Assembly: GCF_031461075.1 (NCBI RefSeq)
Contig: NZ_JAVKPK010000001.1
Coordinates: 62,001-126,000, forward strand
DNA length: 64,000 nucleotides
Direction of reading: 5' to 3'
Source of the DNA: Methanosarcina baikalica
Lineage (GTDB): Archaea > Halobacteriota > Methanosarcinia > Methanosarcinales > Methanosarcinaceae
Shown here: positions 1 through 10,419 of the stretch, piece after piece
Layout: every line of letters begins with the position of its first letter
How positions within the stretch are numbered: position 1 is the stretch's first letter
The notes under the pieces: model-generated
What the model was told of the DNA's origin: nothing
The model's input: only the letters and a program-made list of their open reading frames with translations
The model's database searches: none
Program-made: the position numbers and the translations under genes

Positions 1-141
1 ATAACAGGTTTAACCAGTGCCTGGTCTACAGAGATCTGAATTTATCAGTTGTTGAAGAAATCTTAATTATTAGAATTTGAAAATGATCTGGAAAACCCGG
101 GAAAAATTATATCCAATTCGCAAAAGAGGTTAGTAAAAAAG

Positions 142-2151
142 ATGCACTTCAGTCTTGGAATCGATGCGGGGGGCACTTATACTGATGCCGTAATTGTAAG
201 GGATTCTGATGGAGAAGTAGTCGAATCCAATAAAGCCCTGACTACCTATCCCGATCCCCTTCCTGGAATGAAAAATGCTATTGACCGGCTGGATCCCAGG
301 TATCTTAAAGATATAAAGCTGGTATCTGTATCTACAACCCTGTCTACAAATACTATTCTGGAAAGTACCGGTTTTCCTGTAGGGCTGATTATGGTAGGGG
401 ATTATATAATTCCTGAAAAACTCCCTACGAATTACTGGGTGACCGTCTCCGGAGGGCATAACAGTGACGGTGAAGAACTGAAGATCCTTGACCTTGATTC
501 CGTAGAAGAATTCGCCCTCAATGTAAAAAATAAAGTGTCGGCTTTTGCGGTTTCGTCATATTTCAGCAACCGCAATCCTGAACATGAGCTTGCTGTCAAA
601 AAAGTCGTTAAGGAACTGACAGGGCACCCTGTAGTCTGCGGGCATGAACTCTCCCAGGACCTTGGAGCCTATGAAAGGGCTATAACTGCATTTCTTAACG
701 CCCAGTTAATTCCCATTACCCATAAGTTCATCCAGTCAATAATCGAGGAATTAGAAGTCAGAGGGATTACTGCAACCCTGCTGATGCTGAAATGTGACGG
801 GTCAGTAGTTGGAATCGAAGAAGCCCTGGAAAAACCCATAGAGACCATATTCTCAGGGCCTGCCGCAAGCCTTGTGGGTGCGTCTCACCTGAGCAGGCTC
901 AATACCTGTGCTATGATTGATGTGGGTGGCACGAGCACGGATGTAGCTATGATGGAAAATGGACTCCCGCAACTCAGCAATTCGGGTGCAGTCGTTGGAG
1001 GCTGGCAGACACGTGTAAAAGCCATCCGCATGGAGACCTCGGCAACCGGCGGAGACAGCCATGTCTGGGTAAAGGGCGACAGAATTTATGTAGGCCCCCG
1101 TCGGGTCATTCCTCTCTGCAGGGCTTCTGCGGTATACCCTGATTTCAAGGAAAAATTGAAGCAGAACAGAGTTGCAAAAGGATATTTCTGCGAAAACATC
1201 CAGGTAACAAAATTTTTTGTCAGGACCGACTTCAGGCCTATCGAGTTAAAGGCAGGAGAGCGAGAAATCTACCGGCAGATAGGAAAAAGGCCTGTTTCCT
1301 TCGGGGATCTGCTAGTAGCACTTAAAAAACGTCCTTCTCCTTCGATGCTGGACTCATTAATCCAGAAAAGACTGATTCAGGCAATAGGTTTTACACCTAC
1401 TGACGCTCTTCATGTGCTTGGAGAATACACCGAATGGGACGTGGAAGCTGCAAGAATAGGGGCTTCCATGCTTGGAAGAATCTTGAAACAGAGCCCTGAG
1501 GATTTCAGTGAGGAAGCAAAACATAAAGTTGCGCGTAATATTGCCGAAGACCTGATTGCCTACCTTATAGAGGGAATGCCTAGAAATGAGATCGACCGGG
1601 TTCTTATGGGAAAAAACTTTACCCGCTTCAGAGTGGAAATTCCGGTGGTTCTCCTCGGAGGGCCTGTAAAAGCATATGTTGAGGAACTGAGAAACCTGAT
1701 TAATGCTGATTTTATAGTTCCCGAGCATGCTGATGTGGGCAATGCTGTCGGAGCCCTTGTAGGGAAAGGAATCAAAAGAGTAGAGATTCTCATAAAAACA
1801 AGAGTTATCCCTAAGTCCCGCGAGGATGAAGCTGAAAGCGGGGATTACGAAACTCAAGAGAGCTGTGTTATAGAAGGTACCTTGCAGCATGAAAAGAAAA
1901 ACGAGTTCATTGTTTTTTCTCCTTCTGGCAGGAAGAAATTTGAAATATATAGTGAAGCCCTTGAATATGCGGAAAAGCTAGGGCGGCAACTTGTTATGGA
2001 TTACATGGTGAACGCAGGGCTTGAAAAAGAAAATATAAAAATAGACGTAAGTAGAAAGCATCTGGCTCCGGGTGGCTGGACGGACGTACCTCTGGAAACA
2101 AAACTTGTTTTTGTAGGAGTAGGGATCCCGAGAACTGCGGCGACGGTCTGA
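142..2151 (+). CDS. hydantoinase/oxoprolinase (HyuA-like) family protein, paralogue 1
   Basis: 669 residues. The N terminus (SLGIDAGGTYTDAVI) and an internal IDVGGTSTDVAM segment near residue 260 are the two phosphate-binding loops of the actin-like ATPase fold seen in N-methylhydantoinase A and 5-oxoprolinase subunits. Family members use ATP to open hydantoin or oxoproline rings, usually with a HyuB partner. No hyuB lies next to it, so the substrate is unknown. The protein matches its downstream neighbour along the whole length, including the ends GGWTDVPLETKLVFVG and GGWKQTPMETKIIFVG. The ATG at 142 follows a GAGG at about 126-129. Family placement is firm; the reaction is not. Confidence 0.85.
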   Translation: MHFSLGIDAGGTYTDAVIVRDSDGEVVESNKALTTYPDPLPGMKNAIDRLDPRYLKDIKLVSVSTTLSTNTILESTGFPVGLIMVGDYIIPEKLPTNYWVTVSGGHNSDGEELKILDLDSVEEFALNVKNKVSAFAVSSYFSNRNPEHELAVKKVVKELTGHPVVCGHELSQDLGAYERAITAFLNAQLIPITHKFIQSIIEELEVRGITATLLMLKCDGSVVGIEEALEKPIETIFSGPAASLVGASHLSRLNTCAMIDVGGTSTDVAMMENGLPQLSNSGAVVGGWQTRVKAIRMETSATGGDSHVWVKGDRIYVGPRRVIPLCRASAVYPDFKEKLKQNRVAKGYFCENIQVTKFFVRTDFRPIELKAGEREIYRQIGKRPVSFGDLLVALKKRPSPSMLDSLIQKRLIQAIGFTPTDALHVLGEYTEWDVEAARIGASMLGRILKQSPEDFSEEAKHKVARNIAEDLIAYLIEGMPRNEIDRVLMGKNFTRFRVEIPVVLLGGPVKAYVEELRNLINADFIVPEHADVGNAVGALVGKGIKRVEILIKTRVIPKSREDEAESGDYETQESCVIEGTLQHEKKNEFIVFSPSGRKKFEIYSEALEYAEKLGRQLVMDYMVNAGLEKENIKIDVSRKHLAPGGWTDVPLETKLVFVGVGIPRTAATV

Positions 2152-2302
2152 AAAAATAAGATCGATCGGATGTCAGTAGCTGCAGATTATAAACAGAGAT
2201 ATATATCTTGAGAAATAAGTTCACAAATCCGGATAAAAAGGATGTGTACGGCTAAAAGGACATTAATTGCGTAATATTGAGTAAAAATGGGGCTGTTTTG
2301 AC

Positions 2303-4231
2303 ATGCAATATAGTCTGGGTATTGACGCAGGCGGAACTTACACCGATGCTGTAATCTTAAGAGATTCGGATAGCCGGATTCTTGATGCCAGCAAAGCGAT
2401 TACTACCTATCCAAACCTTATGACCGGAATTCGGAATGCAATTGATAAGTTGAATCCGGAATACCTCAGTAAAGTAAAACTGGTATCGGTTTCCACAACT
2501 CTTTCAACTAATACTATTCTCGAAAGGACCGGCTATCCTGTTGGTCTGATCCTTGTAGGGGACTATACCGTCCCGAGGGAACTTCCGGCAGACTACTGTA
2601 TTACTGTAAGAGGAGGGCATGACAGCAACGGAGACGAGCTGCAACCTCTGGATCTCACTGCCGTAGAACAGTTTGCAGTGAGCCTGAAAAAGAAAGTTTC
2701 TGCATTTGCCGTTTCTTCATATTTCAGTACACGAAATCCGGAACATGAACTTAAAATTAAGAAGATAATCCTTAAATTGACAGGGCATCCTGTAGTTTGC
2801 GGACATGAACTTTCTCAGGAGCTGGGAGCTTACGAAAGAGCAGCCACAGCTGTCTTAAACGCCCAGCTAATTCCAATAACCTATCAGTTTATTCATTCAA
2901 TCATGGCTGAAGTAAGGGAAAGAAATCTTGATGCGAAGATCCTCATGCTCAAATGTGACGGCTCAGTCATTGATATAAAAGGAGCAAAATTGCGTCCCAT
3001 TGAAACCATATTCTCAGGCCCTGCAGCAAGTATTATGGGAGCTTCTCACCTTTCAGAACTGGATACCTGCGCTGTGATCGATGTCGGAGGGACAAGCACG
3101 GATGTCTCCATAATAAAAAAAGGAGTTCCGGATCTTTGTGAGAAAGGGGCAGTCGTAGGAGGCTGGCAAACCCGGGTAAAGGCAATAAAAATGGAGAGTT
3201 CAGCAAACGGAGGAGATAGCCACGTATGGTTCAAGAAATGCATCAGGATAGGCCCAAGAAGAGTGATGCCCCTCTGCTTTGCTGCGGTAAAGTACCCTAA
3301 TTTTAAGGAAAAGCTGGAGAAAAACCCCATACCCTTGAGAACCATGCTCAATGAGCATATTCAGCCCACAAAATTTTTTGTCAGTACTGGAGTAACACCC
3401 ATTAATCCCACAGAAAGTGAGAAAAAATTACTGGAAATTATAAAAGATGAGCCTCTTTCTATCCACGATATTTTAAATAAAATGAAGAGGTTTCCTTCTA
3501 CAACGGTCCTGGATTCTCTGATTCAACAGCGTTTGATCCATGCTATAGGTTTTACACCAACTGATGCCCTGCACGTCCTTGGGGAATATACTGAATGGGA
3601 TGTAGAAACTGCTAAGATCGGAGCCAAAAAACTCTCACGTTTCACTCATATGGGAGTTCATGCCTTTTGCAAAAAAGTAAAGCAGCAAGTTGCAAGAAAT
3701 ATGGCTTACAGTCTGATATCTTTTATCATGGAAGGCAGGGGAAAAGAAGGGATAAAGAAAATGCTTGAGGGAGAAATCCCTGTCCAGTACAAATTAAATA
3801 TCCCTATAGTCCTGCTCGGGGGGCCTGTAAAGGCTTATTATGAAGAAATGAAGGCTCTGATTGATGCGGAAATCATAGTTCCTGAACAGGCCAGAGTAGG
3901 AAATGCAGTTGGGGCTCTCGTCGGGAAAGGAATTAAAAGAATTGAGATAATTATCAGGCCATCCTCGATGGAAAATCCGGACCAGAACTTCCTGGTATTT
4001 ACCCCTGCAGGAAGAAAAAAATTTGAGCAATACAGGACTGCAGTAGAATATTCCCATAAAACCGGCGAAGAACTTATCCTGAATTCAATGAAAGATTTTG
4101 GACTTCCGGAAGGCTCAATAAAAATAGGCACCAGCGTGGAATATCTTTCCCCTCCGGGCTGGAAACAGACGCCGATGGAGACAAAAATTATTTTTGTAGG
4201 GATCTGTACCCCTGGAATTTCGCTTAACTAA
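2303..4231 (+). CDS. hydantoinase/oxoprolinase (HyuA-like) family protein, paralogue 2
   Basis: 642 residues, a tandem paralogue of the gene just upstream (151-bp gap, same strand). It keeps both ATP-binding loops (SLGIDAGGTYTDAVI at the start, IDVGGTSTDVSI near residue 258). Compared with paralogue 1 it lacks about 27 residues, mainly a charged insertion before the C-terminal domain. It probably arose by gene duplication in this lineage. Both copies lack a HyuB partner here, which suggests either that they act together or that their substrate differs from classic hydantoinases. The two winged-helix regulators that follow are also a duplicated pair, so regulation of this locus by them is possible, but this is inferred only from adjacency. 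Confidence 0.85.
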   Translation: MQYSLGIDAGGTYTDAVILRDSDSRILDASKAITTYPNLMTGIRNAIDKLNPEYLSKVKLVSVSTTLSTNTILERTGYPVGLILVGDYTVPRELPADYCITVRGGHDSNGDELQPLDLTAVEQFAVSLKKKVSAFAVSSYFSTRNPEHELKIKKIILKLTGHPVVCGHELSQELGAYERAATAVLNAQLIPITYQFIHSIMAEVRERNLDAKILMLKCDGSVIDIKGAKLRPIETIFSGPAASIMGASHLSELDTCAVIDVGGTSTDVSIIKKGVPDLCEKGAVVGGWQTRVKAIKMESSANGGDSHVWFKKCIRIGPRRVMPLCFAAVKYPNFKEKLEKNPIPLRTMLNEHIQPTKFFVSTGVTPINPTESEKKLLEIIKDEPLSIHDILNKMKRFPSTTVLDSLIQQRLIHAIGFTPTDALHVLGEYTEWDVETAKIGAKKLSRFTHMGVHAFCKKVKQQVARNMAYSLISFIMEGRGKEGIKKMLEGEIPVQYKLNIPIVLLGGPVKAYYEEMKALIDAEIIVPEQARVGNAVGALVGKGIKRIEIIIRPSSMENPDQNFLVFTPAGRKKFEQYRTAVEYSHKTGEELILNSMKDFGLPEGSIKIGTSVEYLSPPGWKQTPMETKIIFVGICTPGISLN

Positions 4232-4377
4232 AAAAGACAATAATCTACTGGATTAAAGGGTTGATCTAAAAAACCGGAGAAATGCTTAAGTTGAACGTGA
4301 ATAGCAAAGGAACCAGCCTGCCGGAAAGAAGGATCGGCGGCAAATGCAAGATACTGATTAACAGGAAGTAAGGAAAT

Positions 4378-5163
4378 ATGGATTCTTCACTTATTGATCT
4401 TGTTTTCCGCTCAGATAAGAGAAAAAACCTTCTTATATTGCTGGATAGCGGCTCAAAAAATATTGATGAAATAAGAGACGAACTTGATGTTACAGCCACG
4501 TCGATTCTTCCCCAGATAAAGAAACTGATAGATAACGATCTTATTGTCCAGGAAGACAGAATGTATAAACTCACAGTTCTGGGAGAGTTTATCATAAAAA
4601 AAATAAAGCCCCTGATAAGTGCCCTTGAAGTAGTGGAGAAAAATAATATTTACTGGACAGGCCATGATCTGAACTCGATTCCACGCCACCTGCTGGAACG
4701 TATATCCGAACTTGGGGATTGCATCCTTATTGAGCCCGACCTGAACCACATGTATGAGCCATCTCAGGAAATTATTGACAGCATGGACAATGCAAAACGG
4801 GCTTCGACTTTTGCTTCTTATTTCAACCCCGCCTATCTCCCCCTGTATGTAGAGCTTGGCAGAAAAGATGCAGAACTTTCCCTGAATTTTACCCAGTCTG
4901 TCTGGGATCATCTTTCAAACGAGCACTCAAATATGATAAAGGAATTAATGGGCATGGATAATGTAAGCCTTTATGTCTCTAAAGAAGGAATAAAGATTAG
5001 TGAAGTTACTGTAACGGATAGGATAATGCTTCTTGGGCTCTTTGATAAAAAAGGAAAATTCGACCAGCAGTTTATCATGAGTTTTGAACCCGGCGCCCTT
5101 CGATGGGGTCAGGAGTTATTTGATTATTTCAAGAGGCTTTCCAGACGGGTAAACAAAATATGA
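4378..5163 (+). CDS. winged-helix transcriptional regulator (DUF1724/FilR1 type), copy 1
   Basis: 261 residues. The N-terminal 80 residues form an ArsR-like winged helix (SDKRKNLLILLDSGSKNIDEI, then ATSILPQIKKLIDNDLI as recognition-helix region). The rest matches the middle/C-terminal domain found in Methanosarcina regulators of the Msr kind, with the signatures PDLNHMYE and FEPGALRWGQELFDYF. Members of that group control substrate-specific methyltransferase genes in Methanosarcina; the target here is not visible. An AAGGAAAT stretch precedes the ATG. It is paralogous to the gene at 5502. Confidence 0.85.
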   Translation: MDSSLIDLVFRSDKRKNLLILLDSGSKNIDEIRDELDVTATSILPQIKKLIDNDLIVQEDRMYKLTVLGEFIIKKIKPLISALEVVEKNNIYWTGHDLNSIPRHLLERISELGDCILIEPDLNHMYEPSQEIIDSMDNAKRASTFASYFNPAYLPLYVELGRKDAELSLNFTQSVWDHLSNEHSNMIKELMGMDNVSLYVSKEGIKISEVTVTDRIMLLGLFDKKGKFDQQFIMSFEPGALRWGQELFDYFKRLSRRVNKI

Positions 5164-5501
5164 AAAAGAATGATAGGAGATCCGATAAACCCATCTACTT
5201 TCAAATGTAATTACAGTCCCAATAAGCCGGCAAAGAAAACTCTCAGAGAATTGCCAGATAATATTCCTTATGGCAAATATAAGAAAATAATGAATGATAA
5301 TTATATATTTAATAGTAGTTAATCTGCTGCATAAAAATGGTAATTCTCTTACACCCCCAAGTGTACACCCCCCAAAGAACCTTTTTCCCATAAAAAGATT
5401 ATAATGGCAAGGGAGAAAGGTGTGAGAAGTGCAGAGTCTTCTGGTACAGAGATGTATACAATGTTAGATATAATAGGATGAGACCTAAGAGAGGGAATCA
5501 G

Positions 5502-6290
5502 ATGGAGTCATCATTACTGGATGTTCTCTTTCTTTCAGAAAAAAGGAAAAATCTCCTTCTGCTGCTCCTGGACGGACCCAAGAACATTGAAGAGATCAAA
5601 AATACGCTTGATGTCCGCTCAAGCCCGATAATGACCCAGATAAAAATATTGATGAAGCAGGATCTTGTTGTTGAGAATAACAGGCTCTACAAACTCACCA
5701 GTATCGGAGAAATTCTGGTCCCGAAAATGAAGACAATTCTAGAAACGTTTAATGTCTTCGATAAAAATCACGATTATTGGATAAATCAGGATATGACATC
5801 AATTCCTCCGGAATTTCTTGATAGTATTGGAAAGCTTGGAGATTATATAGAAGTAAATCCTGACCGAAACCACGTGTTTGAATATCCTAAAGAGGTTGTG
5901 AAACATCTTTCCGAATCAGAGAAGGTGATGATTTCATCCTCTTTTTTCCTGCCAATCTATCCGTCCCTTTGTATCGACCTTGCCGCAAAAGGCACGGATA
6001 TAACCCTGGTGTTCACAGAGTACGTGTACGATAGAATGCTCAATGATTACAAGCGAGAACTTGAACATTTCCTGAACATGAAATACACCAGACTTTACGT
6101 CTGCAATAATAATAATATGAAAATAGCTTCAAGCATAGTTACGGAAAAGTTCACTGCACTCTCTCTCTTTTGTAACAGCGGTATTTACTACAACCATAAT
6201 CTTGTAAGCTTTGATGAGAGTGCACTTAGATGGGGAAAAGAACTTTTTGACCATTATAAGGGTGTGGCAAGACCGATTACCCGAGTCTGA
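5502..6290 (+). CDS. winged-helix transcriptional regulator (DUF1724/FilR1 type), copy 2
   Basis: 262 residues. It has the same architecture as the regulator at 4378: a winged helix with SEKRKNLLLLLLDGPKNIEEI and a C-terminal domain with PDRNHVFE and FDESALRWGKELFDHY. The reading frame is open from an ATG at 5478, but I place the start at 5502: the paralogue starts MDSSL and this one reads MESSL there, and a GAGGGAATC ribosome-binding stretch lies just before 5502. The 340-bp gap upstream carries its own TATA-like stretch near 5303, so it is probably transcribed separately from copy 1. Target genes are unknown. Confidence 0.85.
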   Translation: MESSLLDVLFLSEKRKNLLLLLLDGPKNIEEIKNTLDVRSSPIMTQIKILMKQDLVVENNRLYKLTSIGEILVPKMKTILETFNVFDKNHDYWINQDMTSIPPEFLDSIGKLGDYIEVNPDRNHVFEYPKEVVKHLSESEKVMISSSFFLPIYPSLCIDLAAKGTDITLVFTEYVYDRMLNDYKRELEHFLNMKYTRLYVCNNNNMKIASSIVTEKFTALSLFCNSGIYYNHNLVSFDESALRWGKELFDHYKGVARPITRV

Positions 6291-6393
6291 AAGAAATATT
6301 TTTCTCCAAATATTAATGTAGTTCTCTCTTTATAGAGAACTAAAAACCTGAACTATTCTATTGAGTCTATCCCGAAGGACAGGATTTCGGCTT

Positions 6394-6558
6394 TTACGGG
6401 CTTTCTTCGGGGCAGGTATTGGAAATATCGGCATGGTTAATTTCTTCCCAGAGCCTCAAAAACCTCTCATTTCTCCTCGAAAACTTCATCAACTGTGTGT
6501 TGAACTCCTTATTTGACAGCCTGGCTTCTTTACCTTTACAGGTTGCCTCAAAACTCAA
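6394..6558 (-). CDS. possible small ORF or remnant, function unknown
   Basis: A 54-codon minus-strand frame from a TTG at 6558 to a TAA at 6394. Its codon use looks coding (frequent AGG, GAA, TTC; ending NTCPEESP) and its base composition is richer in G+C than the surrounding DNA. There is no convincing ribosome-binding site and I recognise no family. It may be the tail of a decayed gene. The rest of the gap between the regulator and the membrane-protein gene is AT-rich with nothing recognisable. Confidence 0.3.
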   Translation of the reverse strand: MSFEATCKGKEARLSNKEFNTQLMKFSRRNERFLRLWEEINHADISNTCPEESP

Positions 6559-7161
6559 CCCTTTTTGTAACTATTCAGCCTACCAAAAATCAGTTGATTG
6601 ATATTGATTTTAATATCACAGATAAGTGTGATTACTAACCAATGAAAAAAGATAAAAACGCAATCAATAGCTAATAATTAACGGAAACTAATTCAGAGAA
6701 ATTTGCCATTTTAATCTTATTACAGTACTTTTAAGAAAACAACTGTGTAGTAAATTATTTCAGCTTTAGGCTTTTGAAGCTAGATCAAAAAAGAAATTTC
6801 CTTGAAGGGAGATATTTTAGAATTGTTTGGTCACTGTGATCAAGTGTTAAACGCTGGTGTTAAACTATGGTGTTTCCGCCGTTATCAATGTATCTTAACC
6901 TGCAGACGATAGTTACTACAATTGAAAGTTGTAATTTTGATAAACAAGAAGGCAATTGAAGTTCCTGGAAAAAAAGAAGTGGTGAAAATTTTGGTGATGC
7001 CTTATCATTCTTACATATCCGTTTTTTTAATAGGAGCCTATTCAAACCGAAACAAATACTCTAATATTATATACCTATTGTGACTTTTTAACACACACTA
7101 CTAACTTTTGGGATAGGCTATTGATACGATTGATCTAAACATTTTCAGGGAAATTAGAGGG
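6559..7161. other. AT-rich intergenic DNA, nothing recognised
   Basis: About 600 bp of very AT-rich sequence between the regulators and the membrane-protein gene. A TATA-like stretch (aatattatatac, about 7061-7072) could serve the downstream gene. Confidence 0.4.
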
Positions 7162-9000
7162 TTGTTGATAAATCTTATATTGGTTATTTTAGAATCTCTG
7201 GCAAAAATTATATTGAAAGTTGTTAAGTTATTGATAGTAGATCCTATACAGAAAATAGAAATTTTCTTGATAGATACTAAGCGGGAAATACGAAAAGAAT
7301 TACGCAGTGATGTTTCTCGTTGGGTAATTGCTTGTATTATTTGTGCTCTATTGGTGGGGTATCTGACCCATTTGAATTCAAGTTTTTATGAAAATAATAC
7401 CGATAATGTTCAATCTTTTCTAAGTTCTATTTCCCAAGGGCTTGCAGCACTTTTTGCCCTAGCATTTACAATTTCTATCTTTGGTGCTCAAACAATGGGA
7501 GGATTTACAGCACTAGATAAAGTAATGGACCGATGGGCAAAGGTGTACATGGTCTTATTTTCGGTAGGTATAATTTTCCCTCTGTGGCAATTGATAACAG
7601 AGATATATTCAATCGATTTGTTTTCATTAATTCCAAAAATGAGTATAGCTTTACCTTTACAACAACTGAAAATAGGTTCTGTTGGAAATATAGACTTATT
7701 GACATTAGACATAATCTTAGTATCTTTCTGTGTTCTAGGAATAATACCATTTACTATTAAAATTAATAGAATAATAAAATATGAAGGAGGTATTCCTGAT
7801 TCATATAGCAAGGCAAGAGATGCAATTATTTCTGGAAATGAGGTGATTTCTTCAGATAACATTTCTAAATTAGGCAGGTTAGGATATAGTGCATTAAAAG
7901 ATGCACTACCAGACAAAGTTATGTTCAGTACAACCGCTATCAGGAATCTTGGAAATCTTAGTATTAAGAACAATTTAGAAGGTTCAACTGCACAAGTCAT
8001 TGTCGAATTGGATAAGTTGGGTCTTAAAGCAATGGATCAAAAAACTGAAATCGGGGATTATAAAGTCCCTTGGGTAGTAATGCATCATTATATTTTTCTA
8101 CCCGAATACCCTATTGCTTGGAATCTCACAAACGGGTTTAGAGAAATTTGTATTGGTAGTATCGATAGAAATTTTGATGAAGCGACTGTATCTTTCTCGT
8201 GTGACGCTCTATTTGATATTGGGTATATGTATATTCAGAAGATTAGGACTACTTTTCTGAAAACTATATCTCGTAACTTACGTATGGTTCTCCCTAATCA
8301 ATTGAGCCTACTCGAAGGAGATTGGAGTAACTCGAAAACTCCTACTTTAGTTGAAATGTTATTAGAAATAGCTGAAAAAGCAACTAAAAAAAAGGAACCC
8401 CTGTTCTGTTGGAACGATATTACAGAAAGGAATTACCAAGAAAAAGACTTAGATAATCTAAATAAGTTTTTCAAAGAAGATATGCAAACATCGTTTAAAG
8501 CTCGGCATATGAGAAAAACAGATAATGGAAAAACTATAATGCTTTTCGGTGATCGAAGTAATTACAGCTTTGAGCTGAAAGGAGAAAATGAACAGGCAAT
8601 TTTGACTCATCAGTTTTATAATAATGCAGGATTTGCAGAAAAAGAACCTGAATGTGTAAAAGTATTACCGATTTGTTATAAGGATAACAAGATATACATA
8701 TGTAAATTTAAGTACAATGAAACATTGAAGCATTCTTTAATATACTTATGGATTATCGGTACTTATACCATGAATAATTACCCAGATGGGGTTACTGATG
8801 ATATAGTTAGGCAAATTAAACGTTCAGAGAACGAGGATATAAGGTCTATTTTTGAGAGTGAATATATTCAACAAGAAACGTCAGATTTTGCCCTCACTAG
8901 TGATAGACGGGACGATTTTGAAGATATTGTAGATTATATCAAAAAATTCCAAGAATTTTACTTTGGATTTGAAGAATATTTACAGCATAAACAAGACTGA
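7162..9000 (+). CDS. orphan membrane protein, function unknown
   Basis: 612 residues from a TTG start preceded closely by GAGG; a second TTG follows immediately, so the exact start is uncertain. Residues 1-35 are hydrophobic/amphipathic. Clear membrane segments follow near residues 54-71, 92-110, 130-148 and 176-197. The remaining 400 residues are soluble, mixed alpha/beta and probably cytoplasmic. I recognise no catalytic motif and no family. The gene is much more AT-rich than the housekeeping genes, uses A/T-ending codons heavily, has no operon partner and sits next to transposase debris, all of which suggests horizontal acquisition. A defence or envelope-stress role would be a guess. Confidence 0.75.
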   Translation: MLINLILVILESLAKIILKVVKLLIVDPIQKIEIFLIDTKREIRKELRSDVSRWVIACIICALLVGYLTHLNSSFYENNTDNVQSFLSSISQGLAALFALAFTISIFGAQTMGGFTALDKVMDRWAKVYMVLFSVGIIFPLWQLITEIYSIDLFSLIPKMSIALPLQQLKIGSVGNIDLLTLDIILVSFCVLGIIPFTIKINRIIKYEGGIPDSYSKARDAIISGNEVISSDNISKLGRLGYSALKDALPDKVMFSTTAIRNLGNLSIKNNLEGSTAQVIVELDKLGLKAMDQKTEIGDYKVPWVVMHHYIFLPEYPIAWNLTNGFREICIGSIDRNFDEATVSFSCDALFDIGYMYIQKIRTTFLKTISRNLRMVLPNQLSLLEGDWSNSKTPTLVEMLLEIAEKATKKKEPLFCWNDITERNYQEKDLDNLNKFFKEDMQTSFKARHMRKTDNGKTIMLFGDRSNYSFELKGENEQAILTHQFYNNAGFAEKEPECVKVLPICYKDNKIYICKFKYNETLKHSLIYLWIIGTYTMNNYPDGVTDDIVRQIKRSENEDIRSIFESEYIQQETSDFALTSDRRDDFEDIVDYIKKFQEFYFGFEEYLQHKQD

Positions 9001-9538
9001 CACTGTAGAAGAAAAATACATCTATTATAGTTTTGTAATGATATGAACTGTATTGTTTTTCTTGGTCTCTTTATAGAGGCTCTCAAATTAGAATTTTGAT
9101 TTAAAAACTTATCTTCTTTTTCATTATCCGTGGACGTATCTATTTTCTTAGATTGGATTGCTAATAAGATAGCATAGAACTGGTTGGAGATAAGAATACA
9201 CATCGGAGATCTTCATAAAAAACCATTGTCAAATTAGATCTGGATTTTTTAGAGCTAATTTGATAACCTCTTAATATGCTTTTCTGAACTCAGTTATTCT
9301 ACATCATATAGGAATATGGGATATGTGACCAATTACCGGCCTATCAAACGTAAAAAAACATAGATAAACATATAGGCAAATACTAAAACATTATCTATAA
9401 ACGTTATTTTACCGTATTTGCTTTCGTTTAATATCGTTGGTTTATTTGTCTCCAAAATTGCCAAATGTCAATAAAAAGAGATTAACAATATATTAACTAC
9501 TTTGTAAAAAAAGAAAGACAGCTGGAAGCTGTTTACTT
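9001..9538. other. intergenic, nothing recognised
   Basis: AT-rich DNA between the membrane-protein gene and a decayed transposase. A palindromic ACAGCT-GG-AAGCTGT near 9518-9532 lies just beyond the transposase relic stop codon and may be its old terminator. Confidence 0.4.
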
Positions 9539-9877
9539 TCAAAATAGGTTTTGTAATGCCTTTAAAGTCAGCCCGATGAATCCAATTACTGAAATCATCA
9601 GTTTGTTCAGCATGAGGCGATCACCCTTAACTGAAATTGTGAACCCCTCAAATCTTCCTGATAGTTTTTTATAGTTTATGCTGATTATTTCTTTTTGTAT
9701 CATATTTTGATGTCCTTCGGTTGGGCAGTTGGACCTGCCTTTCCGAATATTGTTAAATTTTTTTATTTGTTATTCAGAGAGTTGCTGTTATACAGTCTCC
9801 AAATCTCCTATACGATTAACTCTATTTAAACGTTTCACCCTAAAAACGACTAATATGCTTCTATTTACTATCTTCGT
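9539..9877 (-). pseudogene. C-terminal remnant of a transposase (decayed)
   Basis: The minus strand reads as a coherent protein tail ending GFIGLTLKALQNLF at a TGA (9539-9541), preceded by GRSNCPTEGHQNMIQKEI and KLSGRFEGFTISVKGD. Upstream in the same frame, coding-like sequence (TKIVNRSILVVFRVKRLNR) continues but is broken by two TAA codons near 9777-9793, with a TGA at 9878-9880. This is a coding region that has lost its frame. The style of sequence and the setting suggest a transposase, but I cannot assign an IS family. Inference: relic of an insertion sequence that contributed to this accessory region. Confidence 0.55.
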
Positions 9878-9905
9878 TCAAGATAGGAGACGTTTTAAGA
9901 AAAGA

Positions 9906-10396
9906 GTTACTATCTGCATGACAGATAGTAAATTAAGGTTTAAAAAAGCTTATTTGTTTCGTCAAATGCATACATAGGTCTTGACGGTATAATTGTTAAA
10001 AAAAGCTTTTTTGGAGCTTCTTTTGCCAAGAGTATATAAGTCTTTTTGATATTCTTTTATTACTATTATTTAATGTTTATACAAATCTAAACGCCTTGTC
10101 GGTTTCCTCTTTTCAGTTGCGATTATACGGGTACATTCATTTTCATAAAACGACTGCATTATTGTCTCTATTAGGCTTATTTCGATGGTTAAAGGCTTCG
10201 ATAAATAGCAAAATGCAGTACTTTATGGACAAAACCTATGCATCATGGAGAAAGATAAATCCTGTTTTTGTGGAATGAAAACAGGTACAGAGTAATTAGA
10301 ATTTACAGAACTTTTGGTACACTACCTTTAAAAGTAATTGCTTCTCTAAATTTATATTCAAGATTAAACATTATCTAATAATAAAATCAAATGCGG
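9906..10396. other. intergenic, nothing firm recognised
   Basis: AT-rich stretch possibly including more transposase debris. A 60-codon plus-strand frame at 10096-10278 has no ribosome-binding site and no recognisable family, so I do not call it. Confidence 0.35.
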
Positions 10397-10419
10397 TTTT
10401 GAGACAGTATGAGCAATAG

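Noticed and set aside
6394..6610. In-frame TAG codons upstream of the 54-codon minus frame, considered as pyrrolysine readthrough
   Set aside because: Two TAG codons and then a TAA occur within a short stretch with no methylamine methyltransferase context, so ordinary non-coding sequence is simpler.
10096..10278. 60-codon plus-strand frame beside the transposase relic
   Set aside because: No ribosome-binding site, no recognisable family, and composition no different from the surrounding AT-rich DNA.
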